A DNA stretch of 64,000 bases from Ehretia macrophylla (GCA_037974665.1 CM075772.1:38971052-39035051); one strand, 5' to 3'; positions 49,316-61,794 are shown, counted from the stretch's first letter. Numbers and translations: made by a program. The notes: generated from the letters alone by a model not told the origin.

Positions 49316-52156
49316 TGTGATAACCCGAACCCAACATACATTTAATAGCACTTGACTGCATTTGATTAAATGTTTAAATAGTTAAATCATCTAATTTCCA
49401 CTGTTTTGCTATTTCTTTTAGAAGAATTCGAAAATAATTTATATTAATTGATTAAAAGATTATTACCTATTTCTAATAATTGTAGTAATTGAATTTATTC
49501 TCTTGTGATTAATTAAGTGTCGTCTTAAATGTTAATATTTAATTGCACTTGATTACATGTTTATATTTATTTGTTCATTTGTAACTTAACATTAACTTCA
49601 TAATTCTTTAAAATATTCTAGGAATAGTTAAATTAATTGATTTTAAATGAATATTGATTATTTTGACTATTTTGATTATTTTAAAAATCGGTTTTAATTT
49701 TCTTGTATTAAATTACTCGATTTTCAATTTAATGAGAAAAGTAACTCCGAGCCGGAGTTAATTTTAAACTATTCTACTTTTCAAAGAATTAGAGTTTTAT
49801 ATTATTGTTCATCACTTTATTAGCGATCGATTAGTGACCGTTCGATCGTAGAATTTCAAAATAAGAGTTAGAGAAATATTTTTTCGGATTTAGTGAAAAA
49901 TGTTTTTAGCTTAATTTAACTAGTTTTAGTTGTTTTTCATTTAATTGCATTGTTTTAACATGAATTGGAATTAATGGCATCAAAATAAGCTTATTTGACT
50001 ATTTTTAATTAAAGATTGATTTTGCAAAAGACCAAAATGCCCTTTGTCACCTAATAAATAATAAAACAAGGCTAAAATCAAAAAAACAATTTGCAAAATG
50101 CCTCCTAAGTCCCCCCCCCCCCCCCCCCCCCTTGGCCGAAGCATTTCATGAAGAAAAGAAAAGAATTTTCTTGCATTTTTCTTCTGCAATCGTGCGTGGA
50201 ACTGCTCGGGAGTCGTGGCTCGGGTCCTTGCGGGTCTTGGTCTTCAATCTCTGTGAGGGTTTTCACGCTTTTGTGCATTATAATCTGAATTTGATTTTTG
50301 AGTCAATTTTTTAGATTTGATATTTATCGCGTTATAATGCCTGTTATTGCTTGAAATAGCTTGCTTAGGGTTCGTAGAGCATTGCTTGTTAGTTATTTAG
50401 CAATTTTTACGGTTGAAACTGTGTAATTGAAATTGGGGAAGAACATGAATAGTGAATTATGAATAGTAAACCCTAGAATTTCGGATTTCGATCCGAATTG
50501 CGATTGTTTGATTTGGATAGGTGCCATTAGTGATAGAAAGCTAAAATGTGAAATAAAAATGGATCGGCCTTTGTTAAAATTGAAAATTAGACGAAGAAAC
50601 GTAAAGGGGCTGTTTGACTAAAAGTTGACCGTGCTCGAATTGAGTTGGGGTTTTTGCAATTGAGGGCATGGAAGCACTTTTGGCGCTGTTGTGGCGTTGA
50701 TTGAGTGACCGGTTAACATAGTTGTAGTTTAAACGCGATAGGTGGACTTTCGGGTCTCGGGTGAGAAAGTGAAGTTTAGAGACATAGAAACGTGCCTTGT
50801 AGTGCCTGAGGGAATGTAGTGAAATCAGTTTCCTCATCCCGTAGCTCGTTTGCTCGTAATTGCCCTTGGAAGTTAGGGTTGAATAGTGATATTTGTTGTT
50901 TTCGTGTTTGAACTGCCGTTACTTGTTTAAATGTTGTTATTGTTGCTTATTATTACTTGTTATGCTTGGAAAGTTAGTTGAATGCTGGTATTGATTGTGA
51001 TTGATTGTTATCTCGTTTGTTGTCACTAGTTTGTATTGTTGTGCTATCGCTCGTTTATTGCCTTGTATCGAGTCTTGCATTGCATAGTGTCTCGCGCGTG
51101 AGTGATGGGCCTCTCTGGGTAGCCTCGGGTTGCCAGTGTTGGTTGCTCTAGCTCCGCTGCTATTCCCTTTCTCGCTTGGGTTGCCTCCCAGGGAGATTTG
51201 GGTCGTAGAATTGATGGATACTTCCGGGGTATTCCAAACTAGTGTTATAAGGTGGATGCACGCTTATTGTCATCGTTGTCAACATCAAGCTCGAGATTGA
51301 TGTATCGCTCGTGAAATGGTACATTGCTCGTATGAGTAAACCACAGCCTTTAGAGTGTGGTATAGCTTTAAAGGGCTGTGTTAATGCTTTCTTTGTTGTT
51401 TATAGTATTGTTGTTTGTATTGAATGTTTCTTTATTGTCTTTATTACTTAACTGTGTTTATTTGCATTGCACGATTTTCTTTCTCCCCAACTCGATATCT
51501 GTCTCGCCCTCACTGAGTATACGTGTTGTGTATACTCACTCCTCACCACCACATTTCAGGAAATGTCATGTTAGCTGGAAGTTCGTGATTTCGTGGAAGT
51601 TGTTGCCTGAAGAGTTGTCTTGCGTGCCTATGTGGCTTGAATGTAGAAATTGTGAAGATATATGCTTCCATATGTTGTATGTATTTATGCTAAAAGTATG
51701 TAATTTAAGTTTCATTAGATTGTTGAAGTAGTTTGATAAGTTAGATTATGTATCTAGTTATTATCACTTAACTTCAAATGCATGTTTGTAATGTCCAAAA
51801 GAAAAGAACTAGAATGGCATGATAGTCTAATTTATGTAGTAGCTTAGTATGGTTTAATTATCAAGTTTGAATGTACTTGTCAAAATGAAAAGAGATAGGT
51901 TAGCTTTTAAATTTGAAATGTATGTATACTTGCTGAGTTTAAATTGTTGAGAACCGAGGCTCGGATGGCCTTGAGGAAGTTTTGTATGGTTGGACACGGT
52001 GTTGGTCCATTTAAATGCTATTACAGGTTTTACATTTTGCCAAGAAACAGGGGAGACTCCGTCCGTTTTCCCTGAAAATTTTGCCCGGGTTTGGTTTGGG
52101 TTGTGATTAGATCGATTGATAGAACCTCCGGTCTCGAGACGGATCGGGGTGTTACA
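49316..52156 (+). repeat. 3' LTR of element D
   Basis: Homologous to 44624-47456. The poly-C run is 21 long (50111-50131) against 10 in the other LTR. GGGAGACTCCGTCCG is at 52051-52065. Confidence 0.95.
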
Positions 52157-53548
52157 ACCTCGCTGGTCATGAATTTCATAGAAGAATTCCCTGTTAAGAA
52201 TGCTGAAGAAAATACTAAGAAACCCAATCAAATATACTTCAAAAGTTCCAAAGAAGTCTTCCAAGTAATAACCCCATAGAATAACCAATTAGATCCTGAG
52301 TACTGTTATCAAATGCTGAGAAGAATGCCAACGAAAATAACAAAGAAAATATAATGTGCCCAATAAGACAACCAAGTTGAATAACAAATATAGTTTTCCA
52401 GCTAGACGAAAACCTAAGGAAAAATACCGAGCTGGTGCACAATATACAAAACCAAACTCCGAGGCCCCTACACTGTTACCAAGTGAGTACTTCATAAAAC
52501 TTACCACCAAGAAAGCCCAAGGTATTCCACAGCATACCGTAAGCAATATGATATAATAAGTCTGATAGGAATTCCAATTACCAAACCAACTGAGGGATGC
52601 CAAAGAAAATACCCGGACAATGCTCCAGTAAGAAAGTTCCAAGAATTGCCCAATAAGTAATACTAAATAAATGGCCACTAAGAATCCTAGAGAATGCCAT
52701 TGAAGAATTTTCAATAAGGAATACCGATAGCACTCCAATAAAGACCGAGACACATATACCATAGATAATACCATGCAGTAAGTCCGACTAAAAACCCAAT
52801 AGCCAAGTCTACCAAGAAGTGCCAACAGAAGTCTCCAAAGAATACCCAGTAAGAAACCAAAGAATGCTACCAAGAGCCATCATACAGAAACCCCAAAGAA
52901 AGTTATCTTTTTATGATTGCCAACCACAAAGAAGAGTCTTAGAAGTATGCCAACAACTGAGCTCCATAAACAAACACCAACTCCCAAATAAAGGCTAATT
53001 AAATGCCATTCATTTCCTACCAATCCATACACCTTGAAAGGCCAGCTGTGAACCACCTTTTTCAGGGGAGAAAGAGGACTTACTTACTATTTCCCCGGGA
53101 CATGTATGAATGCCAAAATATCACATTTATAAACATGCCTTATACTATTATGCAAGCAAGTTTACAAAAAAGTTTATTTAACAAATTCACTCAAGCACGA
53201 CAATCAAGTCAAGCACAACATAATTAATTCAATTCACGGCACAACCAATTCAAGACATTCCAATACACACATTACAAGCAATACTTCAAGTAAATAACAA
53301 TTCAAGAGGTCAATTCGATTCGCGATACCAATTCAATAGGTCAATTCAATGCACAACCAGACACTTCACTTCACTTAGCACACAATTAACACATAACACA
53401 TAACTGTATCACATAGGAGCACACATTCAGGTCAAGACACACAATCTCACATACAAGCATACACTTTCAAGACACACTTAATAAGCACACATTCAAGGAT
53501 CATTACCTACCAGACCGAGGACCCTGTCCCGGTTTATAAGCTAAACAA
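52157..53548 (-). other. Non-coding internal region of element C, 5' part
   Basis: Reverse complement aligns by eye with about 47471-48870 of element D (for example the stretch around 47865-47945 with 53015-53100). It holds an open frame of 194 codons (52873-52289, minus), strongly hydrophobic, with no recognised family. Both copies diverge in frame, so coding is doubtful. Confidence 0.75.
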
Positions 53549-53560
53549 GTTCTGATACCA
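53549..53560 (-). other. Primer binding site of element C (one mismatch)
   Basis: Reverse complement TGGTATCAGAAC. One G-to-A change from the consensus used by A, B, D and E. Confidence 0.88.
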
Positions 53561-53562
53561 CC

Positions 53563-56172
53563 TATAACACCCCGATCCCTTTCGAGACCGAGAGTTCTAT
53601 CAATCAATCTAATCACAACCCAATTCCAAACCCGGGCATAAAATTTTAGGGAAAGACGGATGGAGTCTCGCCTGTTTCTAGGCGAAATACAAAACATGTA
53701 ATAGCATATAAGTGGACCAGCACTGCGTCCTAACCATACAAACACCTCAAGGCCATCCGAGCCTTGGTTCTCAACAATCAAACACAATGAGTATACATAC
53801 ATTTCCAAGTACCAGACTATTCTAACTCCTTCTTTAAACAATACAAACATGCATTAAAGTTAAGCTATACTAACTAAATACATGAACTAACCTATCATAC
53901 CACTTCAATAACCTAATAAAACTTATATTACATTCTTTTTAACATTAAATACAAACAACACATGAAACATACATCTTTGCATCTTTGACAACTCAAGCCA
54001 CATAGCACGCAAGATAACTCTGCAAGCACGAACTTTCACGTAATCACGAACTTTCCAGCTAACATGGCATTTCCTGAAATATGGTGGTGAGGAGTGAGTT
54101 TACTCAACACGTATACTCAGTGAGGGCGAACAGATATCGAGGTAGAGAGAAAGAAAGTCGTGCAATGCAAATAATGCAGTTAAGCAATATAACTGACATG
54201 TAAGCAATCAGTATAAACAATCAATACAATAAACATTTAATAAAAGCATTAACACAACCATTCAAAGCTATACTACACTCTGAAGGCTATGGTTCATTCA
54301 TACAAGCAATGTGCCGATCATGAATTCGATGACTTTAACGATGACGCGCCGGCTTACCCACCTTATAACTTCCGTTAGAGTACTCCGGACATACTCTGTC
54401 AATTCTACGATCCATAACTCCCTGGGCGGCAACCCAAGCGAGAAAGGGAATAGGACACGGAGCTAGAGCAACCAACACTGGCAACCCGAGGCTACCCAGA
54501 GAGGCCCATCACCCACGCGCCTGACACTTATGCAATGCAATACGAGATATATATAATAATAATCGAGCAAGGCACTGAAGTGCAGGTTAGTAACAATATG
54601 CGATACAAAAAGCATTTACAATCTATAAAGTAACAAGAACAACAATAACAAACATTATCAACAATTGATATACAATTCAATCATAACCAACTTTAACAAG
54701 CATAACAAACAACATTAAGCATTCTATAGGCATTACACTACGAAAAGCAAACAAAATCACAAAATGACCTCAACTTTCAAAATGCTACTACTTTCAAACG
54801 AGCCACGAGTTTTGGAAACAGACTTCACCAATCCTCCTAGGTTACCATAAGGCACGTCTAAAGATCCCGAAACCCTACTTAATCCTAGAATTCACGTAAA
54901 GCCCCGATTTCCCCCTTTTGCTCGTTTGAACTACCGCTACCCTAACAAAACACCCAACCAACGCCATAACCACACCAAAAGTGCTTTCATGGCCTCCTAA
55001 TACAATGCTATCACGCAAATCGAGGAAACGCTAATCTCGACCTAAACGACCCCAACTTGTACCAAGGCATTTTTCTCCCTTTTTCCATTACGCAACCCAA
55101 ACATATCATGCATTTAGGCATTCTAGCATATCTAGCAACTTTTCACATCAACAGAACGCATAACGGTGCAACTTCATTGAAACAGGGATTTACTATTCAT
55201 AATTTACTATTCAATTATCAATTTCAATTTCAATTTCGATATTCAACCGTAGAAAATGCTAAAATGCTATAAATACATGTTCTACAATTGCTAGGGAACA
55301 TTCTTCAAGCATCAAAATGAATTAAATAACAATCTACGGCTAAAACCCAAAAACTAAAGTTTAAACACAATTATTTCAAATGCACAAATAACGATGAAAC
55401 CCTCACCTTAGACGCTCCTAGACGCTAGGAAAACCACGCTAGATGGCTCGGAAACAACCCCGTGCAAGCCGTCGCGAAGATTTGAAGTTTGGAATGTTGA
55501 AATTTTTTTTTCTTCTCCTTGTAGTTTCGGCCAGCCCTTGTTTTTTTATTTCAGCTTTGTGTTTTATTTTCTTTGTTATCTTATGCTATATTAAAAGATG
55601 ACAACAAGTCAATTTGGTGAAGCCTTGGTCAAAGGTTGCTTAAGTTGGTCAATTAGGCTTATTTCTTGCATTTTAAAGCTAAAACAACCAACACAAATTA
55701 ATTCTAGTTAAACACAACTAAAATACCAAAATTAAAACACTAAATACTAGTTTTCACTATTTGCTGAGGACTAGAAATCATTTCCTAACTATCGCTCTCG
55801 ATATGGTATGCACTTTGCGACAATAAAAGAATAACAATTAAATCTCAAAGAATTTAAGAAAATATAATTTTCGAAAAGTAACATAGTTCAAAATTTACTC
55901 CGGCTCGGAGCTACTTTTCATTTTATTGAAAACCAAGCATTAAGGTGCAAGAAAAATAAAACCGATTAACATAAATATGAAAGTAGTGGATATTCCGTTA
56001 ACATAATTAACTCAAGTATTATTTAATTAGTTCTAAAAGAAATATGAAAATAATGCTAGAAATGAATGTTTAACTTAAAAATAAACACGAAATTCAATGC
56101 TAACATTTAAGATGTCACTTAATTAATTGCAATTAAATGCCATTAAATGCATGCCGAGTTCGAGTTATCACA
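53563..56172 (-). repeat. 5' LTR of element C
   Basis: The + strand starts TATAACACCCC instead of TGTAACACCCC, so the inner CA end of this LTR has become TA. The motif block at 53657-53671 also carries two changes. It ends GAGTTATCACA at 56172. Confidence 0.94.
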
Positions 56173-56177
56173 TCGGC
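56173..56177. repeat. Target site duplication TCGGC, right copy
   Basis: Exact match to 41560-41564. Confidence 0.95.
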
Positions 56178-56484
56178 CATAATGAATGATCGTTGTTTGG
56201 GAACAAAACAATAAGACTTCAGTGTTTCGTTCTCGCTCTTTGCCTAAAGATGTAACTTCGCTCTTCGATCCTTCGCTATTGCAAGAATATAGCGATCAAA
56301 GAACTATGGCTCAGTTGCTTCGCATATTACACAATATTGCCCGAAGGGGGCATGCTGCAAGAGCATAGGAGGCGTGCCCGAAGGGCAGCGGTAGCAGTGT
56401 GATTCCAGATGCCGTCGCTAAATTGAGATCTACAGGGTGGCGGGTACGTCAACTACCTTGTATTAGGTAAAGAGAAGGGAGTGG
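56178..56484. other. Mitochondrial-type DNA between elements C and E
   Basis: Continues the host DNA interrupted at 41564. A + strand open frame of 60 codons (56186-56368) reads smoothly but I do not recognise it. It contains CCCGAAGGG-type repeats common in plant mitochondrial spacers. Confidence 0.45.
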
Positions 56485-56559
56485 TAGGCTTAATAGGGCT
56501 CGAACCTACAATATCACCGTTATGAGCGGTACGTTTCAACCAATTAAACTATAAGCGCC
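56485..56559 (-). tRNA. trnI-CAU: tRNA-Ile(CAU)-like sequence, mitochondrial type, probably inactive
   Basis: On the minus strand: 'TATAGTTTAATTGGTT' D-arm region, 'CCGCTCATAACGG' anticodon arm with anticodon CAU, and 'AGGTTCGAGCCCT' T-arm, as in plant mitochondrial tRNA-Ile(CAU), whose C34 is modified to read AUA. The acceptor arm has an extra C near its 5' end (GGCGCTTA where I recall GGGCTTA), and other single changes exist, so folding is impaired. Elongator tRNA-Met is the alternative from the anticodon alone, but the body sequence fits tRNA-Ile. Confidence 0.75.
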
Positions 56560-56599
56560 TATGAATCTCTACATGCAATTCGCTCACTTCGGGAAGAGC

Positions 56600-56604
56600 G
56601 AACG
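56600..56604. repeat. Predicted target site duplication GAACG of element E, left copy
   Basis: Five bases before element E. The right copy would lie beyond the window. Confidence 0.5.
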
Positions 56605-59039
56605 TGTGAAACCCCACTTTTCCTGCTTATCTCGTTTTATGTGCTTTGCCTCGTTTTACGTGCATATGATCTGTTTATGTGCTATAGGACCTAGAAAGTT
56701 ATAATTTTGATGTCAATACTTCTAATACGTGCTAAATGTGCATTCATGAAATTTTCATCAAAAACGGAGTCAGAAATTTTATCGTCGATTTTTAGTGAAT
56801 AGTGTTTTCGAAACACGTCCGCTATAATTTTGAAACTGGTCTTTTTAACCCTTCTAGACCTAGTCCACGGACTTTAATAGACCTGTGTTTGATTAAAACA
56901 GTTTTAAAATCGGCTTAAGAATTTATTAGGGTTTTTACACCGACTTTTGCGAAAATCGAGTTTTAAGCCGACTCGGGTGGAATTCTTTGAATGTAAAACT
57001 TCTTGTCACCTAAAAATAATCCACTTGTGATATTTTGGGGGTTGCATAATTATTTTTAACTTGGTGAGCACTAAAATGCAATTAAAGTCATTAAAAACAC
57101 AAAAATACCTATTAAAACTAACTTTGACTTTGCTTTTTTTAATTGACCAAGCTTTTAAATACTCCTTGTCATCAACACACACTCACACAACACAAAACAC
57201 ACTCCACAAACACACACAAAACCGTGGCTCCTTGGAGGAGAAAGATAAAGGCATTTTCAAAGTATTTTTCTCACATATTTTGCGTTTCAAAGCCGAATTG
57301 AGTGATTCAAAGCTTGAAATTGATTGTTTGGCATCCATTCTACACATTTCTTGCATCAAAACACATCAAAGGTGAGAGAAAAATTCTAGATCTCAAAATG
57401 TCATTTTTGTGTTTTTGCGTATAAATGAAGATTGAACCGTTAGAATTGAAATCTGATGTTAGATTATTGCTCCTTGCATGCTAGGGATCATTATATACTA
57501 ATACTACGAGTTTCTGTCGGATGTAGCATAATTTTTATTTTCCGGGTATTTAATTTTGATTAAAATGTTCAAAGTTGAATTAAATGAGTTGTGTTGATTG
57601 AAATCGATTGCCGTCGATTTCTAAATACTTGATAATTACGTGTTAGCGCTGTTGTAATGCCGAATTTTCGATTACATTGTTTGTGTGAAAATCCGGAAAA
57701 TCCAGCCATGACGTCATAGGGTTTTAGGGTTATCGGGCATGTTTTGGAGGTGTTATGGTGGATTTCCGAGAGGGCTAATGTAGTAGGTTGAATGGGTGAG
57801 TGATAGGAACTGATTTGGCAATGTTTGGATTAGTAGATTGTAAGTTATGAATTTTAGAAGTTTAGGTTGTCATTCTTTAATTTCTTGAACGATGCCTTAG
57901 ATGGTTGGGTAGTGTTCGAGTGATGAATGGTGAGTCGTTGTTGAGTAATTTAGGGTTTAATTATGTATATTATGCATGTCCGGTTAGATGGCCTACTTTG
58001 TCATCTAACTATGTTGTTTGTTGTTTAATTTAATATTGATGTTATATTGATGTTATTGATTGATTATTATTGAATGCAGGAATCGGGCACTCTTGTTGCT
58101 GATCTCCCAATTGATTGATTGATTTATGTTTGCATGATGATTGATGAATATGGAGCCTTGGTATGTGTGTGCCACCTCTCGGGCAGCGTCGGGCTGTCGG
58201 GTTGATAACGGCATGACTGCCATAGGCTACCCCCAGCTCGCATGACGGAGATGTCATGGAGGGAAGGGGCTAGTGAGGTACCTCGGGTGCGTGAGTAATG
58301 GGGAGTTATAAGAAGAACGGTTGAGATCGTGATGGCGTTTGGAGCTACACCAAATAGAGTATCGTTCATTGAATGGTCATATAGTTATGTGATGATAGCT
58401 TTATTTATGTTAATATGTTGTTGTGTGTTTACTTGCTCAAAGGACCAAATCCAAGGAGCGTAGTGAATACTGTCGAGATCTATCGGATCCTCACTGGGCT
58501 TATGTATATAAGCTCACTCTCTATTAATGCATGCTTACAGGTGTTGCAGAGCCGGATTACGGGTATGTGCCTCCTGAAGAGGAGAATGTGGAAAATGTGC
58601 TTTACGTGGACGAGTCATATGTTCCCGAGTCTTATCCATGATTATATGTTGTTTAATGTCATGTATATTAGCTTAATAGACTTTTATATGCTTTGTGGTT
58701 CTTATTGTAATAGATGTTGGAAGATGATGATCCCAATGGTGTTAATTTAGTGGCTTTCTTTTGTCTATGGTTAAGTTGTTAATATGTCTCAACTTATTTT
58801 TGAAATGTATAATAAAGTTGAGGTATTGTATGTTATGTTGGAACGGAGGCGTATAACGAGGATGGTTTATTGTATATTATGATTGTGTTGTATGTTGTTG
58901 TTTGAATTAAGGAGTTGCTGGATGTATGATGTTTAATGAGGTTGGTTTGGAACCTCGGTGCCCTAATTACTGTCGTTATACTACCGAAATTCCATTGCGT
59001 CCTGACTGATCATAGGAGGGGTCGTGTTGGGGCGTGACA
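56605..59039 (+). repeat. 5' LTR of element E
   Basis: 2435 bases, TGTGAAACCCC...GGGGCGTGACA. CA-rich stretch at about 57175-57222. Open frames such as 57061-57375 and 58415-58750 recur in the other LTR and are not supported as genes. Confidence 0.95.
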
Positions 59040-59046
59040 GTTTAAG

Positions 59047-59058
59047 TGGTATCAGAGC
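59047..59058 (+). other. Primer binding site of element E
   Basis: TGGTATCAGAGC, seven bases after the LTR, followed by CAGCCGGGG and GTGGGTAGTGGTC. Confidence 0.93.
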
Positions 59059-61794
59059 GCATGTTAGCTGTCAGCCGGGGTATCCTCGGAATGTGGGTAG
59101 TGGTCTAAGCATGCAAGTATGTATTAAGTGAAAGAAAAGTGAAACATATGTTAATATGTTTATGTGATTAATTTACTTATGTGTCTAACTTTCTATGTGA
59201 CCAGTATGCCTTGTGTGTTAAGTGAACTAATGTGGTCAATATGTTTTATGTGATAACGTGCTATACGTACTCAATGTGTTGTAATTAATGTGCATTATGT
59301 GATTAATGTGTATTATGTGACAATTGTGTTTTATGTGATTTTGTGCCTTGTGTGAAGTTAGTTGTTTATGTGCTTTTAATTGTTTATAACTAGCTTATGT
59401 GAAACAACGTGCTTTAGGTGCTCAATGTACTTTAAGTGACCAATGTGAGTTACGTGATCAACTTGTCTTATGTGAAGTTTGTTGCTTATGTGACTTTAAT
59501 TGTTTATAACTTACTTCTGTGATATAACCTGTTTATGTGATGTTGGCTTCTTATATGTTGAATTGTGTGTTATGTGATAATGTTGCATTGTATGATAATT
59601 GCGCATTACGTTATACTTGTCTTTCATATGATATAGTTGCATACATGTTTTAACTCGTGAGTGACCTTTTAATGTCTAGGGTGGTTGTAAGAGCTTTCAG
59701 AAATAGAGGTAGGCCATGATTTGAATTATTATTATTCTAGAAGTTTATCAGTTAGATTTTAATTGTTATATTTATAGATTTTAGTTTCGGCTTAGTGGAT
59801 TGATCTTGATGTTCCTTTAGCGAGAATGAAATTGTTCGGGGAAATAGCAATGTATCTTGATGATTATAATCACTTTTGTTGCCATGTTTAACTTGTTATT
59901 ACTTGGAGATGAATCATAAGTTGAGGTTTTTGTGAGGTTGTGATTAGACACTTTTGGAGCCTCAACTCAGATTATACTTTCTTGAGGTTATTTTAGAATG
60001 AATTTATTTGAGGAATTAGTGATGTATATTTGTGAATGGAATAAAGTGTTGTATAACATGTGAATATGTCTACTATTTGGGATTGCTATATTATTAATGG
60101 ATATTTTGGAGTTTTGATCTTTAAACCTTGGAGACAATTGAAGTGATTTCTGACTAAAGTTACTTTATTCGAAGATGTAATTGTTGGGAGATAGAATAAT
60201 TTGAGGAAATAAGAATGCATTTCGATGGATGAACATTTACTTGCCTACATCGAGCTTTTGGGTTCTAGGTGGTATGACTTTCTAAATTGTTGATTGAGGA
60301 TTCGCTTGTGTTATAATGGGTTAGTATGAATCTGTATTGTGTTATCAGATTTTGGAGTCTTCATTAGTTAATCTTGTTGGGTAATCGGTGATTTATCTTG
60401 TTTAGTGATTGGTCTGGTACGGAATGAAAAATTTTGGAGTGATTTATCTTGTTTGGTGATTGTTATGACTCCTTAGGTTCTCTAGATCTCCTTAGTGTCT
60501 TGTTTTGGAGAAAGATAGATTATAGGATTTGACTTGTTGGTGTTCAAATGTGTAGGTGGGACACCCTTCTTGTACTTCATAATTCTATCAGTCTTATTAT
60601 TATCTTTTACTCTATTCTCACTTATTTGAGAGAGGGTTACACTTTTCTAGCCTACCAATTGTTTCTTGAAAGTTTTGCTTATTGGATTAATGGATCCTAT
60701 ACTCATTTGACATTGTTTCCATTCTTAACATTCATATTTGCTTCTTATAGCAATGTCACTTATTGGAGTTAAGGTTTGAGACTTCTATATTTCATTCTAT
60801 ATCTCCAGCTATTCGTTTCAATATTTCATTTCATCCTATTACTATTCATTTGAAAGTAATTTTTCTTTTGGTATACCATATTACTTATTCGAATTTCACT
60901 TGCTTGATGTACTCCCTACCTAAGTACATCATTGTCATTCTTGTTGATCCTTGTTAATTCTATTGTCTCATTATTAAATCTTGAGTCATTACTTTGCTTG
61001 TAATTGCTCACTCAAAGTACTCGGCACTGTCCTATTGTTATCATTTCTTATTCGTACTTCTTTGGTATTGCGTGCTGAGATACTCTTGCCACTCATGTTT
61101 CTATTGAATTAATCATCTCTTATTTCTTAATTTCATTTCGCCTCAAGTACAACTTACTTGTTGGTTCCTTGGACAATTATCGAGAATTGAAATATCTACT
61201 TGTTCAGGAATTTTTGTTCAACATACTCAGCACTGTTTTGACTCGTCATCATCCTTTGTTCGTACGTATTTAACTGATAGGTGCTGAGACATTTCTTATC
61301 TTAGTTATCATGCTTCCTTATTAAACTATTAACCTCTTGATTCTCTAACCTGTTTGACCTCTTGTTCACTTGATTGTTGGCTCAAATATGATTTTTCATA
61401 TTTGTATTTCCTTGTAAATTTCATAAGAGCCATATTCTGACCAATGTCACTTTTGAGATATTCCCTTGATCAGTAATCATTCATGTTATCGTGAATGAGT
61501 TTTTTTAAACCTTCGGGGTGTTCATAGAGCTCTTTTGTGTAGTAGGGGATGATTGATAATTAGTGGTGTCATGCTAAGACTTTGGAGTTGTGATTCATTT
61601 CATATGCAATATGATATTAGGTGGGAGAGAATTATGAATTGAAGATTGTCTTGGAATTATGATCATCAACTTGCAGTCAATAGAGTTTGTTCTTTTGAGG
61701 TCTTTGGTTAGTTGTCATCCTAAGAGATAAATGAGAACTAAGAGAAGTATTATTAAGTGTAACGATTGAGGATTTAATTGTCTATCAGTTCGAG
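59059..61794 (+). other. Non-coding internal region of element E
   Basis: About 59120-59660 is a loose array of TTATGTGAT-like words. About 59700-60540 is T/G-rich with TTTTGGAGT-like words, and 60550-61500 is CATTCTTATT-rich. Open frames 60548-60772 and 60763-60957 are short and unsupported. No retroviral motif found. Confidence 0.8.

Larger units (their letters stand above)
44624..52156 (+). mobile_element. Element D: non-autonomous LTR retrotransposon nested in element C
   Basis: LTRs 44624-47456 (2833 bases) and 49316-52156 (2841 bases) around a 1859-base internal region with primer site, hairpin and polypurine tract. The internal sequence is clearly homologous to that of element C, in the opposite orientation. 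No gag or pol. Flanks are ACCCA on the left and ACCTC on the right, so the target duplication is imperfect (three of five). The LTR pair is more alike than C's, which fits a later insertion. Confidence 0.94.
41565..56172 (-). mobile_element. Element C: non-autonomous LTR retrotransposon, minus strand, interrupted by element D
   Basis: Two LTRs (41565-44175 and 53563-56172, both about 2.61 kb) are flanked by an exact TCGGC duplication. The internal region, in two parts (44176-44623 and 52157-53562), totals 1854 bases once element D is removed, almost the same as D's 1859. It has a polypurine tract and primer site but no gag or pol codons. The LTRs differ visibly more than those of D, which fits C being the older host. 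Large stretches of its LTR match element B's LTR, so it looks like a non-autonomous relative of the Tekay-like group. Confidence 0.95.

Noticed and set aside
52030..52279. Open frames across the right border of element D
   Set aside because: They join LTR and element C interior sequence by chance and have no domain.
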